Shown: in pieces, positions 1 to 8,844 of the stretch
Layout: every line of letters starts with the position of its first letter
Numbering within the stretch: position 1 is the stretch's first letter
Assembly (NCBI GenBank): GCA_963766995.1
Contig: CAVYCE010000003.1
Span: 930,001 to 994,000 of the forward strand
Length of the DNA: 64,000 bases
Source of the DNA: Bog-473 sp963766995
Lineage (GTDB): Bacteria; Actinomycetota; Acidimicrobiia; Acidimicrobiales; RAAP-2
Reading direction: 5' to 3'
Program-made: the position numbers and the translations under genes
The notes under the pieces: generated by a model
The model's input: the letters and a program-made list of their open reading frames with translations, nothing else
What the model was told of the DNA's origin: nothing
The model's database searches: none

Positions 1-328
1 GGATGGCGCCTGTCGCTCGAAGCCGCTCGGCCGACGTGTGGTCGTACTCCGAAACGCGATCCTTGAAGATCATCGACGCCTCGGTATATGGCCACCCTTT
101 GACCCGCTCCAGTTCCTTGACTCCGAACGGCACCCCGCCGAAGGGCAGCGACACGTCTGCCGCGATTGCCGCCTCCCTGGCCCGATCAAAATCGGTGAAG
201 CTGAAGGCATTCAGCGGCGACCTTTCGATGGCCTCAATGGAGGCGTCGAGTGCCTCTATTGGAGAGATCTCCTTGGCTCGAAAGGCATCCACCAGACTGC
301 AGGCGTCGTCCATCCAAGGCGTGGTCAT
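1..328 (-). CDS. Amidase family protein, N-terminal part (runs off window)
   Basis: The reverse strand from an ATG at 328 reads 109 codons without a stop to the window edge. The protein opens with a helical segment of the type seen in amidase-signature enzymes (AtzE, GatA, aryl-amidases), then reaches GVPFGVKE, where Lys71 is the expected Lys of the Ser-cisSer-Lys triad. The two serines and the rest of the fold lie beyond the window. Family members hydrolyse C-N bonds of amides; the substrate cannot be told from this fragment. It diverges from the PLP enzyme that starts at 358, with only 29 bp between the starts. The high-scoring plus-strand reading over the same bases is its shadow. Confidence 0.72.
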   Translation of the reverse strand, partial: MTTPWMDDACSLVDAFRAKEISPIEALDASIEAIERSPLNAFSFTDFDRAREAAIAADVSLPFGGVPFGVKELERVKGWPYTEASMIFKDRVSEYDHTSAERLRATGAI

Positions 329-357
329 AGTTCGACGGTAGCTCTTGGTACTGCTTG

Positions 358-1392
358 ATGCCCGGTCTGCTCCTTCGCTCTGTCAGTACGCTGCCGAGTG
401 TGCGAACCGGCGAACTCGTGACCCCTGCCCTGCTGGTCGATCGATCCAGTTTCGAGCACAACCTGAACACGATGTCGGCGGCGCTGCCGGGACTTCGTCT
501 CCGACCACACGTCAAAGCACACAAGTGCACGGCCTTGGCCGAGCGACAGGCTGCCCTCGGGCACACGGCGTTTACCTGCGCCACCATCGGGGAGATGGAA
601 GGTATGGCGCGCGCCGGACTCGACACCGATCTTTTGCTCGCTAACGAGGTCAGCGATGCCAGCCGGCTGGGTGAGCTGGTGCGCAACGGCTCACGGGTGA
701 CAATGGCGGTCGATTCCGAGGCCACCATTGAGGCTGCCGCTCGAGCCGGCGTGACAGAAGTCCTCGTTGACGTGAACGTGGGACTGCCACGATGCGGCTG
801 CCAACCCGACGACGCTGGTCGAGTTGCTGACACAGCCCGCCAGCGTGGGCTGACCGTGCGAGGCGTTATGGGCTACGAAGGGCACGTCGTCGGGTTGGAA
901 GCACGGGCGACTCGGCAGGAGATGCTCGAGGAGTCGATGGCACTCCTCCTCACCGCCCATGAACTCGTCGGTGGTGACGTGGTGTCCGCCGGCGGCACCG
1001 GCACCTTCGATCTGAACCGTTGGGCCACCGAGATACAAGCTGGTTCCTACGCCCTCATGGACACTGCGTACGGGAAGTTGGACTTGCCTTTTCAGCAAGC
1101 TCTTTCGGTGCTGGCCACAGTGATCTCGGTTTCGAAGGATTGGGCCGTCGCCGACTGCGGCCTCAAGGCACTTGGTATGGATCACGGCGACCCGTCCATC
1201 GTTGGCGCCAAAGTGATGTTCTGCTCGGACGAACATGTCACCTTCGTTCCCGCCGAGCCCGTGAAGGTCGGAGACCTCCTCCATGTCATTCCAGCCCATG
1301 TTGACCCCACCGTCGCCTACCACCAGTGGCTGCATCTGGTTGACGGCGATGAGGTGGTTGAGGCGTGGCCAGTCGACATGCGCGGCTGGTGA
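358..1392 (+). CDS. D-threonine aldolase / D-serine dehydratase-like PLP enzyme
   Basis: A 344-aa alanine-racemase-fold (type III) PLP protein. Residues 49-56 read RPHVKAHK, the family signature in which Lys53 would carry PLP. A TIM-barrel domain follows and then a C-terminal beta domain with SDEH near residue 285, the region that in D-serine dehydratase and D-threonine aldolase contributes metal ligands. Known relatives cleave D-3-hydroxy amino acids to glycine plus an aldehyde, or dehydrate D-serine. A TTG lies directly before the chosen ATG and could serve instead. The gene is convergent with the amidohydrolase at 1405. Substrate is not assigned. Confidence 0.8.
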   Translation: MPGLLLRSVSTLPSVRTGELVTPALLVDRSSFEHNLNTMSAALPGLRLRPHVKAHKCTALAERQAALGHTAFTCATIGEMEGMARAGLDTDLLLANEVSDASRLGELVRNGSRVTMAVDSEATIEAAARAGVTEVLVDVNVGLPRCGCQPDDAGRVADTARQRGLTVRGVMGYEGHVVGLEARATRQEMLEESMALLLTAHELVGGDVVSAGGTGTFDLNRWATEIQAGSYALMDTAYGKLDLPFQQALSVLATVISVSKDWAVADCGLKALGMDHGDPSIVGAKVMFCSDEHVTFVPAEPVKVGDLLHVIPAHVDPTVAYHQWLHLVDGDEVVEAWPVDMRGW

Positions 1393-1404
1393 ACCCTACG
1401 TTGC

Positions 1405-2271
1405 TTACATCCGATAAACGCGTTCGGCCGTGGCGGCAAAGAGCTTCTCTCGCTCCACGGGATCAAGTCCGGCGGTGATTGCACTGAAAGTCTCGTAGAG
1501 ATCGTCAAAGGTCCCATAGGTGGCGTCGACCGGGAAGTTGCTGGCGAACATGCACCGATCCACTCCGAAGCATTCGATGGCGTGTTCAATCCAGGGAGCG
1601 AATGCGCCGCGCTCCATGGTCTTGAGCGGCATGGCGAGTCCAGACAGCTTGCAAAACACGTGTTGGCCTAAGTCGGCCAGTCTTTCCATGCCGGTCTTCC
1701 AGGTGGCGAACACCTCTTCGGAATCCGATCGAGGCCAGCCAGTGTGTTCGACAACAATCCGGGCGTCATCGTGACCCTCAAGTTGGCGCGCTGCCGTCTC
1801 AAGCTCGTCCGAGTGAGCCATGAGCTCGAATACGAGATCCCTCTCGGTCAGCGCGCTCAAAATCTCGCGCTTCGGCACTGGGTTTGGGTTCTGACCCATC
1901 GGCCGCACGCCTCTAAACCGAGACGCGGCCAGTTGACGATCGAGCAGGTCAATGGCTTCGCCGACCGTGTCGGTTGGAGGTAACCCGCCGATGATCACGG
2001 TCGGACCACCGTTGGATGCCGCCGACCCGTCGAGAGCAATCGTCTCATTGATGGAATGTCGACCGGTTGCTGCAGCGACATTGACGAACTTCTCCACATT
2101 CCAACGCGCCGTCTCTGAGCGATATGTGTTTACGTCGAATGATCGGTACATACGTGAAGCATCGCCGCCACCGTCTTCGGGGACGCGACCGAGGTAGGGG
2201 TACCACTCTGTATTGCTGGGATCCCATAGGTGGATGTGAGCATCCACAATCCGCACCGGAGCGCCTGTCAT
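1405..2271 (-). CDS. Amidohydrolase 2 (COG3618-like, lactonase-type)
   Basis: A 288-aa TIM-barrel metal hydrolase. The N-terminus carries VDAHIHLW (about residues 9-16), the HxH metal motif of amidohydrolase 2/L-fuconolactonase-like proteins; later barrel motifs are VEHTGWPR near 173-180 and the MFASNFPVD segment near 240, with the usual catalytic Asp. Relatives hydrolyse lactones such as fuconolactone and pyrone dicarboxylate. The start overlaps the SDR stop by 4 bp, so it is the last gene of a coupled monooxygenase-SDR-hydrolase unit. Lactone hydrolysis after Baeyer-Villiger oxidation is an attractive role but is inference. Confidence 0.8.
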   Translation of the reverse strand: MTGAPVRIVDAHIHLWDPSNTEWYPYLGRVPEDGGGDASRMYRSFDVNTYRSETARWNVEKFVNVAAATGRHSINETIALDGSAASNGGPTVIIGGLPPTDTVGEAIDLLDRQLAASRFRGVRPMGQNPNPVPKREILSALTERDLVFELMAHSDELETAARQLEGHDDARIVVEHTGWPRSDSEEVFATWKTGMERLADLGQHVFCKLSGLAMPLKTMERGAFAPWIEHAIECFGVDRCMFASNFPVDATYGTFDDLYETFSAITAGLDPVEREKLFAATAERVYRM

Positions 2272-3923
2272 GTCGTGATTCCCGGTCCAGCGCCGATGAT
2301 CTCCGCCATCGTCTCGTCAAACCACACTGGCAACGACGGCCCGCCATAAGTGAGGCTGCCCATCGGGCGCGGATGACTTCGTAAGCCAAGCCATCCTGCT
2401 CGCAGCACCAATTCCGCCCCGCCCAGAGTCGCCGCTTCCTCCTCGCCAAGCAAGTAGCTCACCACGTCACCGACTGAGTGAGGCAGGTCGTGCTCGTCAG
2501 CCTCGACGCTCACCGAGAAGGCCACGACCTTTCCTTTGGTCGTTTCACGCGCCAGGCGTGAGAGCTGCGCCGATGCCTGGGCTCGACTGCGGCCTCCCGA
2601 GTTGGCGCCGTCGACAAGCGTCACCAACCGGAAGGCTTGATCCGATGATCTGGCGTAATCCGCCGCTGCTCGAGCCCAACCGGCATCGTCTTCAATCTGC
2701 TGACTGACCAGCTCATGCTCGGTCAGGGTCCGCTGCCATTTCACTTGCTGCTGCAGTGAAGCCGAAGACGACCCCGCCGGGAACACCACGATCGCATCCA
2801 CGGGACCATGAGTGGCAACCACCTGCCGCAAGGCATCGGTGGCTTCGCCAAATCCGGTGGTGGGAGGGACCTGATGGCACACCATCGAGTGGGCCTCGAG
2901 CGAGGCCGTTATGCCTGCGACAAGCTCGGTTCGATCGCTCACCAACACACACGAGCCGCTGCTCACGCGGGCCGGTGCCGTAGTGGTCGCTTCTCCGAAC
3001 AGCGCGCCAAACCGTGGATTCCCTCCCCCATCGCTGCCTTGGTTCGCTTCGGCCGGTGCAAGCGCTCGAGGCACAGTGGCCTGCAGCACCGACGATGCCG
3101 GTGTCTCTCCATCGAGTCGCACCAACTCCAACAGCCTGGGCTCCTCGATGACGGCCAGCTCCGATCCACCGGCGAAGATCACTCGACCCGAGCACCATCG
3201 GAACGTGTCGCCGACCAGATGCGTGGCCAGCGGTGCCAGGTCGGCGGGTTGGGGCATGGAGTCAAAGAGCGACAATCCGCCACTGGCTCCGCCCGTCCCG
3301 GCCTTGCGAGCTCGCTCAGCGGCCGCTGCAACCATGCGGGTGGCAGCGATAGGTGAGATGGCATTCACGGTCACATTGGGAGGCAACTGCCGTCCCAACT
3401 GCCACACCAATGAAGCGATAGCTCGCTTGGCACAGCTGTAGGCCCCGGCGTTGGTTGCTCGCCAGCCTGAACCCGATGTGACACCCAAGACAGAGCCACG
3501 TCCTTGCGCCACCATGTGAGGAAGAGCCGCCTTAAGAATGTTCAAGAAACCGCCGAAATGGACATCAAGTACGGCGTTCCAGTCATCGGCGGATCCATGG
3601 GCAAAGCCTGTCTGCCTGGTGATGCCAGCAACGTTGACTACCGCGTCGAGAGATCCATGGTCCTCCGTCAGTGCATCGAACAGATCGACCAACCCCGACC
3701 GATCGGTCACCGACACTGCCGACGCCATGGCTGAGCCACCGGCGGATCGAATGCGATCGGCCGTCGTCTCCTCACCATTGGCCACCCGCTCTGTCCCGTC
3801 CAACGTGACGAGAGGGTCGACCGTCACAACGAACCACCCGGAACGGCCCATTTCCTCAGCGATCGCACCGCCAATCCCGCCCCCGCCGCCGGTCACAACG
3901 GCGACCCGCTGTCGCTCATTCAT
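2268..3923 (-). CDS. Two-part SDR oxidoreductase (intact plus degenerate domain)
   Basis: A 551-aa protein, about twice the length of a classical short-chain dehydrogenase. Residues 8-20 show the TGGGGGIGG nucleotide-binding loop, NVAG lies near 97-100, and the catalytic Ser and YxxxK (AYSCAK near 162-167) are intact, so the first ~270 residues should be an active NAD(P)-dependent SDR. From about residue 310 a second Rossmann-like stretch begins at CVLVSDR but lacks a glycine-rich loop and YxxxK. It overlaps the monooxygenase stop (3920-3923) and the amidohydrolase start (2268-2271). A role as alcohol dehydrogenase supplying a ketone to the monooxygenase is inferred from context. Confidence 0.8.
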   Translation of the reverse strand: MNERQRVAVVTGGGGGIGGAIAEEMGRSGWFVVTVDPLVTLDGTERVANGEETTADRIRSAGGSAMASAVSVTDRSGLVDLFDALTEDHGSLDAVVNVAGITRQTGFAHGSADDWNAVLDVHFGGFLNILKAALPHMVAQGRGSVLGVTSGSGWRATNAGAYSCAKRAIASLVWQLGRQLPPNVTVNAISPIAATRMVAAAAERARKAGTGGASGGLSLFDSMPQPADLAPLATHLVGDTFRWCSGRVIFAGGSELAVIEEPRLLELVRLDGETPASSVLQATVPRALAPAEANQGSDGGGNPRFGALFGEATTTAPARVSSGSCVLVSDRTELVAGITASLEAHSMVCHQVPPTTGFGEATDALRQVVATHGPVDAIVVFPAGSSSASLQQQVKWQRTLTEHELVSQQIEDDAGWARAAADYARSSDQAFRLVTLVDGANSGGRSRAQASAQLSRLARETTKGKVVAFSVSVEADEHDLPHSVGDVVSYLLGEEEAATLGGAELVLRAGWLGLRSHPRPMGSLTYGGPSLPVWFDETMAEIIGAGPGITT

Positions 3924-5758
3924 GCGGCCCCATCAGCCTTGGTGACCTCGAGGCCCTCGAACGACGCATCCGCCAGCCATCGGTCAAGTAGCTCCCGGAA
4001 CCCAAACCAGTCTCCAACTCCGCCGCCGAAGTTACCGTTCTTTGGATTGTTCTCTTCGGGGTGACCTTCGAAGTTGAGCCGCGAAGGCGTGCAGGCGGAC
4101 ATGAACCCGCTGGCGTCAATGAACTTTTCGACGATCCGACTCGACCATGACGCTTCTGCCTCAGCACTTACCTCGAAGATTTCTACCCCTTGCTCTTCGA
4201 GTTGAGCGATCATCTTCCCGATGAATTCACCTCCGAGCACTGCGAGTTGGGTGTAGTTCACCGTGACGACCGCCTGTTGCCCCGGCGCAGGCATGACGAA
4301 CATGTTCGGAAAACCACGAATGAGCATCCCGAACAACGTGGAGGCTCCCTCGGACCACTTTGACTCGAGCGTGAGGTTGTCTCGACCGACAATTTCCTGA
4401 TGGACGCGCCGATTGAGTGGCGTGAGCTCGGCTTCGAAGCCGGTGCCATAAATGATGCAGTCAACAGCAAGTTGCTCGCCATTCACCACCAGTCCCTCCG
4501 GTGTGATGCGTTCAATGCCGGCAGGACAATCGATCAACTTCACATTGGGACTGTTGAATGCCGGTAGGTACTCGTCGTGAAAGCAGGGGCGTTTGCACAG
4601 GTACCGGTACTGCGGCTTGAGAATGTCTGCAGTGGCCTGATCAGTCACGGTGTTGACCACCCGCTGACGATGCTCCTCCATAATCCGAAAGTCGAGCTCT
4701 TCTGCACCTCGGAGAAAATCGGCAGTGGAGACGCCGTCCGGGCGCGGCGGATTGCGCACGACTGCATAGTGGTGCGTCCAACCGTCATCGACGAGATTGG
4801 CGTCGACGGGCTTGCCCAGAATGACGGCCTGGAAATTGTCCATCCGAGCCTTCTGCCACCCTGAGGTGAGCGACTCGACAAATGCAGCATCGGTCGGCTT
4901 GTTGTCTCGCACACCCACCGCCGAGGGTGTGCGTTGGAAGACATAAACCTGTTTCGCCGATTCGGCCAGTGGGGCCAGACACTGAATGGCCGAGGCGCCG
5001 GTACCAATCAGCGCCACCTTCTTGTCCGAGAGTCGGTCGAGAGGCTCCGATGACGATCCACCAGTGAACTCGTAGTCCCATCTCGCCGTATGAAACGAGG
5101 GCCCAGCGAAGCTGTCCATCCCCTGAATAGACGGGAGCTTCATCAGGTTCAGGATTCCCACGGCCAGGACATACCAGCGAGATGTCACGAAGTCGCCTCG
5201 GTCCGTCTGGATATTCCAGCGGGAGGAACCCTCATTCCACTCTGCGCGAAGCACACGGGTATGGAACAGAGCATCGGTCGTCAGATCGAATTTCGTTGCT
5301 ACTGCTTCGAGGTGGGAGCGAATCTCCTCCCCGACGGCGTAGCGCTGAGATGGGACATAGCCCAGCTCCTCGAGCATGGGCATGTACATGTATGACTCGA
5401 CATCGCACATCACACCGGGATATTGATTCCAATACCAGGTGCCCCCGATGCCCCCGGCCTCATCGATGATCCGAATTTTCTGGACTCCAGCCTTGCGAAG
5501 ATTGGCTCCGGCCAGCAGTCCAGCGATCCCCCCGCCCACAATAACGACGTCGACGTCGTCGGCGACGAGCTCCCGCTGGTCGACCGGTCGAAATGGGTCG
5601 TTCCGGAAGGCGCCGAAACGGGCGTCGGCATCGAGCTCCCGGATTTCCGTCCGACCCTGCACCAGTCTCCGATCCCGTTCGAGGCGGTATTTGGCACGGA
5701 CCTCTTCTAAGTCAACGTCAGCTTGGGTCCCACGGGGGGGTGGTGTAGGCATCTCCAT
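3920..5758 (-). CDS. Baeyer-Villiger-type flavin monooxygenase
   Basis: A 612-aa protein of cyclohexanone/phenylacetone monooxygenase type. It has an N-terminal extension, an FAD loop VIVGGGIAG near residue 75, GGTWYWNQYPG (a BVMO hallmark), the fingerprint FAGPSFHTARWDY near 215-227 and a second Rossmann loop LIGTGASAIQ for NADPH. These flavoenzymes insert oxygen next to a carbonyl using NADPH and O2. The ATG at 5758 is preferred to the in-frame one at 5782 because AGAAGG lies 7 bases before it. First gene of an overlapping unit with the SDR and amidohydrolase; it starts 64 bp after the OB-fold gene of the kdp operon. Substrate unknown. Confidence 0.88.
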   Translation of the reverse strand: MEMPTPPPRGTQADVDLEEVRAKYRLERDRRLVQGRTEIRELDADARFGAFRNDPFRPVDQRELVADDVDVVIVGGGIAGLLAGANLRKAGVQKIRIIDEAGGIGGTWYWNQYPGVMCDVESYMYMPMLEELGYVPSQRYAVGEEIRSHLEAVATKFDLTTDALFHTRVLRAEWNEGSSRWNIQTDRGDFVTSRWYVLAVGILNLMKLPSIQGMDSFAGPSFHTARWDYEFTGGSSSEPLDRLSDKKVALIGTGASAIQCLAPLAESAKQVYVFQRTPSAVGVRDNKPTDAAFVESLTSGWQKARMDNFQAVILGKPVDANLVDDGWTHHYAVVRNPPRPDGVSTADFLRGAEELDFRIMEEHRQRVVNTVTDQATADILKPQYRYLCKRPCFHDEYLPAFNSPNVKLIDCPAGIERITPEGLVVNGEQLAVDCIIYGTGFEAELTPLNRRVHQEIVGRDNLTLESKWSEGASTLFGMLIRGFPNMFVMPAPGQQAVVTVNYTQLAVLGGEFIGKMIAQLEEQGVEIFEVSAEAEASWSSRIVEKFIDASGFMSACTPSRLNFEGHPEENNPKNGNFGGGVGDWFGFRELLDRWLADASFEGLEVTKADGAA

Positions 5759-5821
5759 TACAACGCCTTCTATCACGTACATTCGCCACCGTGGCTCGAA
5801 CGGGGGGCCACTAAAGCACTT

Positions 5822-6142
5822 TTAGCCGCGTTTCAACTGAACACCAGCGGCAGCGTCGGATAGCGAACCCGGGGTCAACGGAAGGAGCCAGTAATTCGGG
5901 TTGAGAATGACCATGCGGTCGCCCTCAATACCTGCCGTGCCTTCGGCGACGACTCTGCGCCCGACCTCGAACCCCGGCACTTGGCTGCGCCCCATGAAGC
6001 GAAGAGTGATACTGCCGGTGTGGTCGGTCAGCACCACCTCGAAGCGGGTCCATGGTCGGCTGTGAAGCTCAGTACTGCTGACCTGGCCTCTGACTGAGGT
6101 GCGCACCCGGGGCACCACCGCCGAAATGGCAGCGATGCTCAT
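5822..6142 (-). CDS. Small OB-fold protein at the end of the kdp operon
   Basis: A 106-aa protein resembling a single OB-fold domain: VRGQVSSTEL, then WTRFEVVLTDHTGSITLRF, then GRRVVAEGTAG, the strand pattern of RecG-wedge-like OB folds. It has no signal peptide or membrane span. The start overlaps kdpC by 4 bp (ATGA), so it is probably translated with it. Actinobacteria often keep a comparable small OB-fold gene beside Trk-type K+ uptake genes, which gives some support for a role linked to potassium transport, but no function is established. Nucleic-acid binding is only a fold-based guess. Confidence 0.7.
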   Translation of the reverse strand: MSIAAISAVVPRVRTSVRGQVSSTELHSRPWTRFEVVLTDHTGSITLRFMGRSQVPGFEVGRRVVAEGTAGIEGDRMVILNPNYWLLPLTPGSLSDAAAGVQLKRG

Positions 6143-6768
6143 TTCTCCAGTTGCACCAATGCTTCATTGAGCTGGAGTACATCAATGTACGTCGATCCCA
6201 AGAAGCCGAGTTGTGCTCCGTTGGTCTCCCGATCGATGAGTGTCTCGAGCGTGGGGCTCGAAAGGCCGGTGGCCCGCGACACCATCGGGATCTCGGCCCG
6301 GGCGTCGGCCGGAGTGATGTCTGGGTCCAATCCGCTGCCCGACGTCGTCACCAAGTCAGAAGTGGGAATGACGCCGCGCTTGTGCCAATAGGAAATCAAT
6401 TCCTTGGTGTACGTCACGAGCTCGGCCGACCGAGGGCCGAGATTGGTCGCTCCCGACTCACCGGGTGCCTCGTTGGCCACCAGAGGGTCGTCGCCGGGGT
6501 GTTCGGCCGGACTCAGCTTGGCACTGGCATAGGGACCCAAGTCATCGGGACGGCCCTGGAAGACGCAACTGCCGAGCGGGTGTCCCGGGCATTTCGTGGC
6601 AGACCAGTTCTGCCCGATGCTGGTGGAACCGTTGGCGGTGATGGAACCGTCGGCCTGGTGCTTGAAAAATAGTTGTGAGAGTCCGACGCCCATTAGTGGG
6701 TACGCCAGCCCGAAGAGCACCAGGCAGATGAGACACAGGACGGCCGAACGGCGGAGTTGAGCGAGCAT
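6139..6768 (-). CDS. kdpC: K+-transporting ATPase subunit C
   Basis: A 209-aa protein, the usual KdpC length, with one N-terminal membrane helix (about residues 8-30) and an extracytoplasmic domain. Conserved pieces are GSTSIGQNW, FQGRP, SNLGP-like TNLGPRS, the SGLDPDITPADA block near 145 and the C-terminal VLQLNEAL. KdpC stabilises the KdpFABC complex and is thought to raise K+ affinity. It lies 12 bp after kdpB and overlaps the OB-fold gene. Confidence 0.97.
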   Translation of the reverse strand: MLAQLRRSAVLCLICLVLFGLAYPLMGVGLSQLFFKHQADGSITANGSTSIGQNWSATKCPGHPLGSCVFQGRPDDLGPYASAKLSPAEHPGDDPLVANEAPGESGATNLGPRSAELVTYTKELISYWHKRGVIPTSDLVTTSGSGLDPDITPADARAEIPMVSRATGLSSPTLETLIDRETNGAQLGFLGSTYIDVLQLNEALVQLEK

Positions 6769-6780
6769 GGTCAGTGGTCC

Positions 6781-8844
6781 TTAGTACGCGTGCAGCGCCG
6801 TGATAATGAGATCGATCAGCTTGATGAAGAAAAATGGGGCAATCACGCCACCAACTCCGTAGATGAAGACGTTGCGGCGCAGAATGGAAGCAGCGCCTGA
6901 CGGCCGCCATTTGACGCCTCGCAGCGCCAGTGGAATCAGCGCCACGATCACCAATGCGTTGAAGATCACGGCAGAGAGCACGGCACTCTGGGCATTGTGT
7001 AGGTGAAGAATGTTGAGGGCCTTGATCTGCGGGTAGGTCACGACGAAGAGCGCCGGGATGATGGCGAAGTACTTGGCCACGTCATTGGCGATGGAGAACG
7101 TCGTGAGGGAGCCCCGGGTAATGAGCAGCTGCTTGCCGATCTCGACCACATCGATCAACTTGGTGGGATTGGAGTCGAGGTCGACCATGTTCCCGGCTTC
7201 CTTGGCCGCCGTGGTCCCCGTGTTCATGGCCACACCCACGTCGGCCTGGGCCAGCGCCGGGGCGTCGTTGGTGCCGTCACCGGTCATGGCCACGAGCTTT
7301 CCGCCTTCCTGCTCGGCCTTGATGAGTTCCATCTTCGCTTCGGGGGTAGCTTCAGCCAGGAAATCATCGACTCCTGCCTCCTGGGCGATGGCGGCGGCGG
7401 TGAGCGGATTGTCCCCGGTGATCATCACGGTGCGGATCCCCGAAGCCCGCAATTCTGCGAAGCGCTCCTTGATCCCTTCCTTGACCACGTCCTTCAGCTC
7501 GATGACACCAATGATGATGCCGTCCTCGGCCACCACGAGTGGTGTCGAGCCGACCCGGGCGATGCGATCAACAATCTCCTGCAGTCCCGCCGGGACGGCA
7601 CCGCCCTGGTCGAGCACCCACTGACGCACGGACTCGGCCGCACCCTTGCGGATCTGCCGGCCGTCGACGTTGAGCCCCGACATCCGTGTGATGGCCGTGA
7701 AGGGAACGAATTCATGATCGGCGCCGAGATCACGCTCGCGAATGTTGAAGCGTTCCTTGGCCAGCACCACGATGGAACGACCCTCCGGGGTCTCGTCGGC
7801 TAGGGAAGCCATTTGGGCGGCGTCGGCCACGTCCTGCTCGGTGTGGCCCGACGCCGGATAGAAGTCAGAGGCCATGCGGTTACCGAGCGTGATGGTTCCG
7901 GTCTTGTCTAAGAGGAGCGTCTGCACGTCACCCGCGGCCTCAACGGCCCGGCCACTCATGGCCAAGACGTTCTTCTGTACGAGTCGGTCCATGCCGGCAA
8001 TGCCGATAGCCGACAGAAGTGCCCCGATGGTGGTCGGGATGAGGCAGACCAGCAGAGCGACCAAAACGACCACGGACACCGTGGCTCCGGCGTAGTGCCC
8101 GAATGGTTGGAGCACCACCACCACGGGCAGGAACACGATGGTCAAGGCGGCCAGCAGAATGGTCAGGGCGATCTCGTTGGGAGTCTTCTGTCGGTTTGCT
8201 CCCTCGACCAACGAAATCATGCGGTCCAAGAACGTTTTGCCCGCCTCGGCAGTGATTTCGACCACAATGCGGTCCGACAGTACCGTGGTGCCGCCAGTCA
8301 CAGCCGATCGGTCCCCACCCGATTCACGAATGACGGGGGCCGATTCCCCGGTGATGGCTGACTCGTCGACCGACGCCACTCCCTCGACGATCTCGCCATC
8401 GGAGGGGATATGGTCACCGGCTTCGCAGACCACCCGATCACCCTTGGCCAGTGACGCCGCGGCCACCAATTCCTCGGTTCCGTCAGGTAACAGTCGCCGG
8501 GCCATTGTCTCGGATCGCATTTTGCGCAGGGCCGAAGCCTGAGCCTTGCCCCGGCCTTCAGCCATGGCCTCGGCGAAGTTGGCGAAGATGACGGTAAGGA
8601 TCAGCCAGATGGTGATTGACCAGTTGAAAATGCCGGGGTGAGCGATGGATTCGATCAAGGTCACAATGGAGCCGATCAGCACCACGAACATGACGGGGTT
8701 CTTCACCTGCACCCGAGGGTCCAGCTTGCTGATCGAACCCCACAGGGCTTCTTTGAGGATCTCGGGATCGAAGAGGCTCCGCGACTGCGCCACACCATGT
8801 GGCGCGGCACTGGAAGGAGCGGATGGAGAAGTCAGAGTGGTCAT
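6781..8844 (-). CDS. kdpB: K+-transporting P-type ATPase subunit B
   Basis: A 687-aa P-type ATPase, full length for KdpB. Visible motifs: TGES (165-168) in the actuator domain, CLIPTTIG in the TM4 region, the phosphorylation site DKTGT with Asp313, and MTGDGTNDAPAL in the hinge. It couples ATP hydrolysis to K+ import through KdpA. The Ser of TGES is the residue inhibited by phosphorylation in E. coli KdpB and is kept here. The start overlaps the kdpA stop (TAATG). Confidence 0.98.
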   Translation of the reverse strand: MTTLTSPSAPSSAAPHGVAQSRSLFDPEILKEALWGSISKLDPRVQVKNPVMFVVLIGSIVTLIESIAHPGIFNWSITIWLILTVIFANFAEAMAEGRGKAQASALRKMRSETMARRLLPDGTEELVAAASLAKGDRVVCEAGDHIPSDGEIVEGVASVDESAITGESAPVIRESGGDRSAVTGGTTVLSDRIVVEITAEAGKTFLDRMISLVEGANRQKTPNEIALTILLAALTIVFLPVVVVLQPFGHYAGATVSVVVLVALLVCLIPTTIGALLSAIGIAGMDRLVQKNVLAMSGRAVEAAGDVQTLLLDKTGTITLGNRMASDFYPASGHTEQDVADAAQMASLADETPEGRSIVVLAKERFNIRERDLGADHEFVPFTAITRMSGLNVDGRQIRKGAAESVRQWVLDQGGAVPAGLQEIVDRIARVGSTPLVVAEDGIIIGVIELKDVVKEGIKERFAELRASGIRTVMITGDNPLTAAAIAQEAGVDDFLAEATPEAKMELIKAEQEGGKLVAMTGDGTNDAPALAQADVGVAMNTGTTAAKEAGNMVDLDSNPTKLIDVVEIGKQLLITRGSLTTFSIANDVAKYFAIIPALFVVTYPQIKALNILHLHNAQSAVLSAVIFNALVIVALIPLALRGVKWRPSGAASILRRNVFIYGVGGVIAPFFFIKLIDLIITALHAY

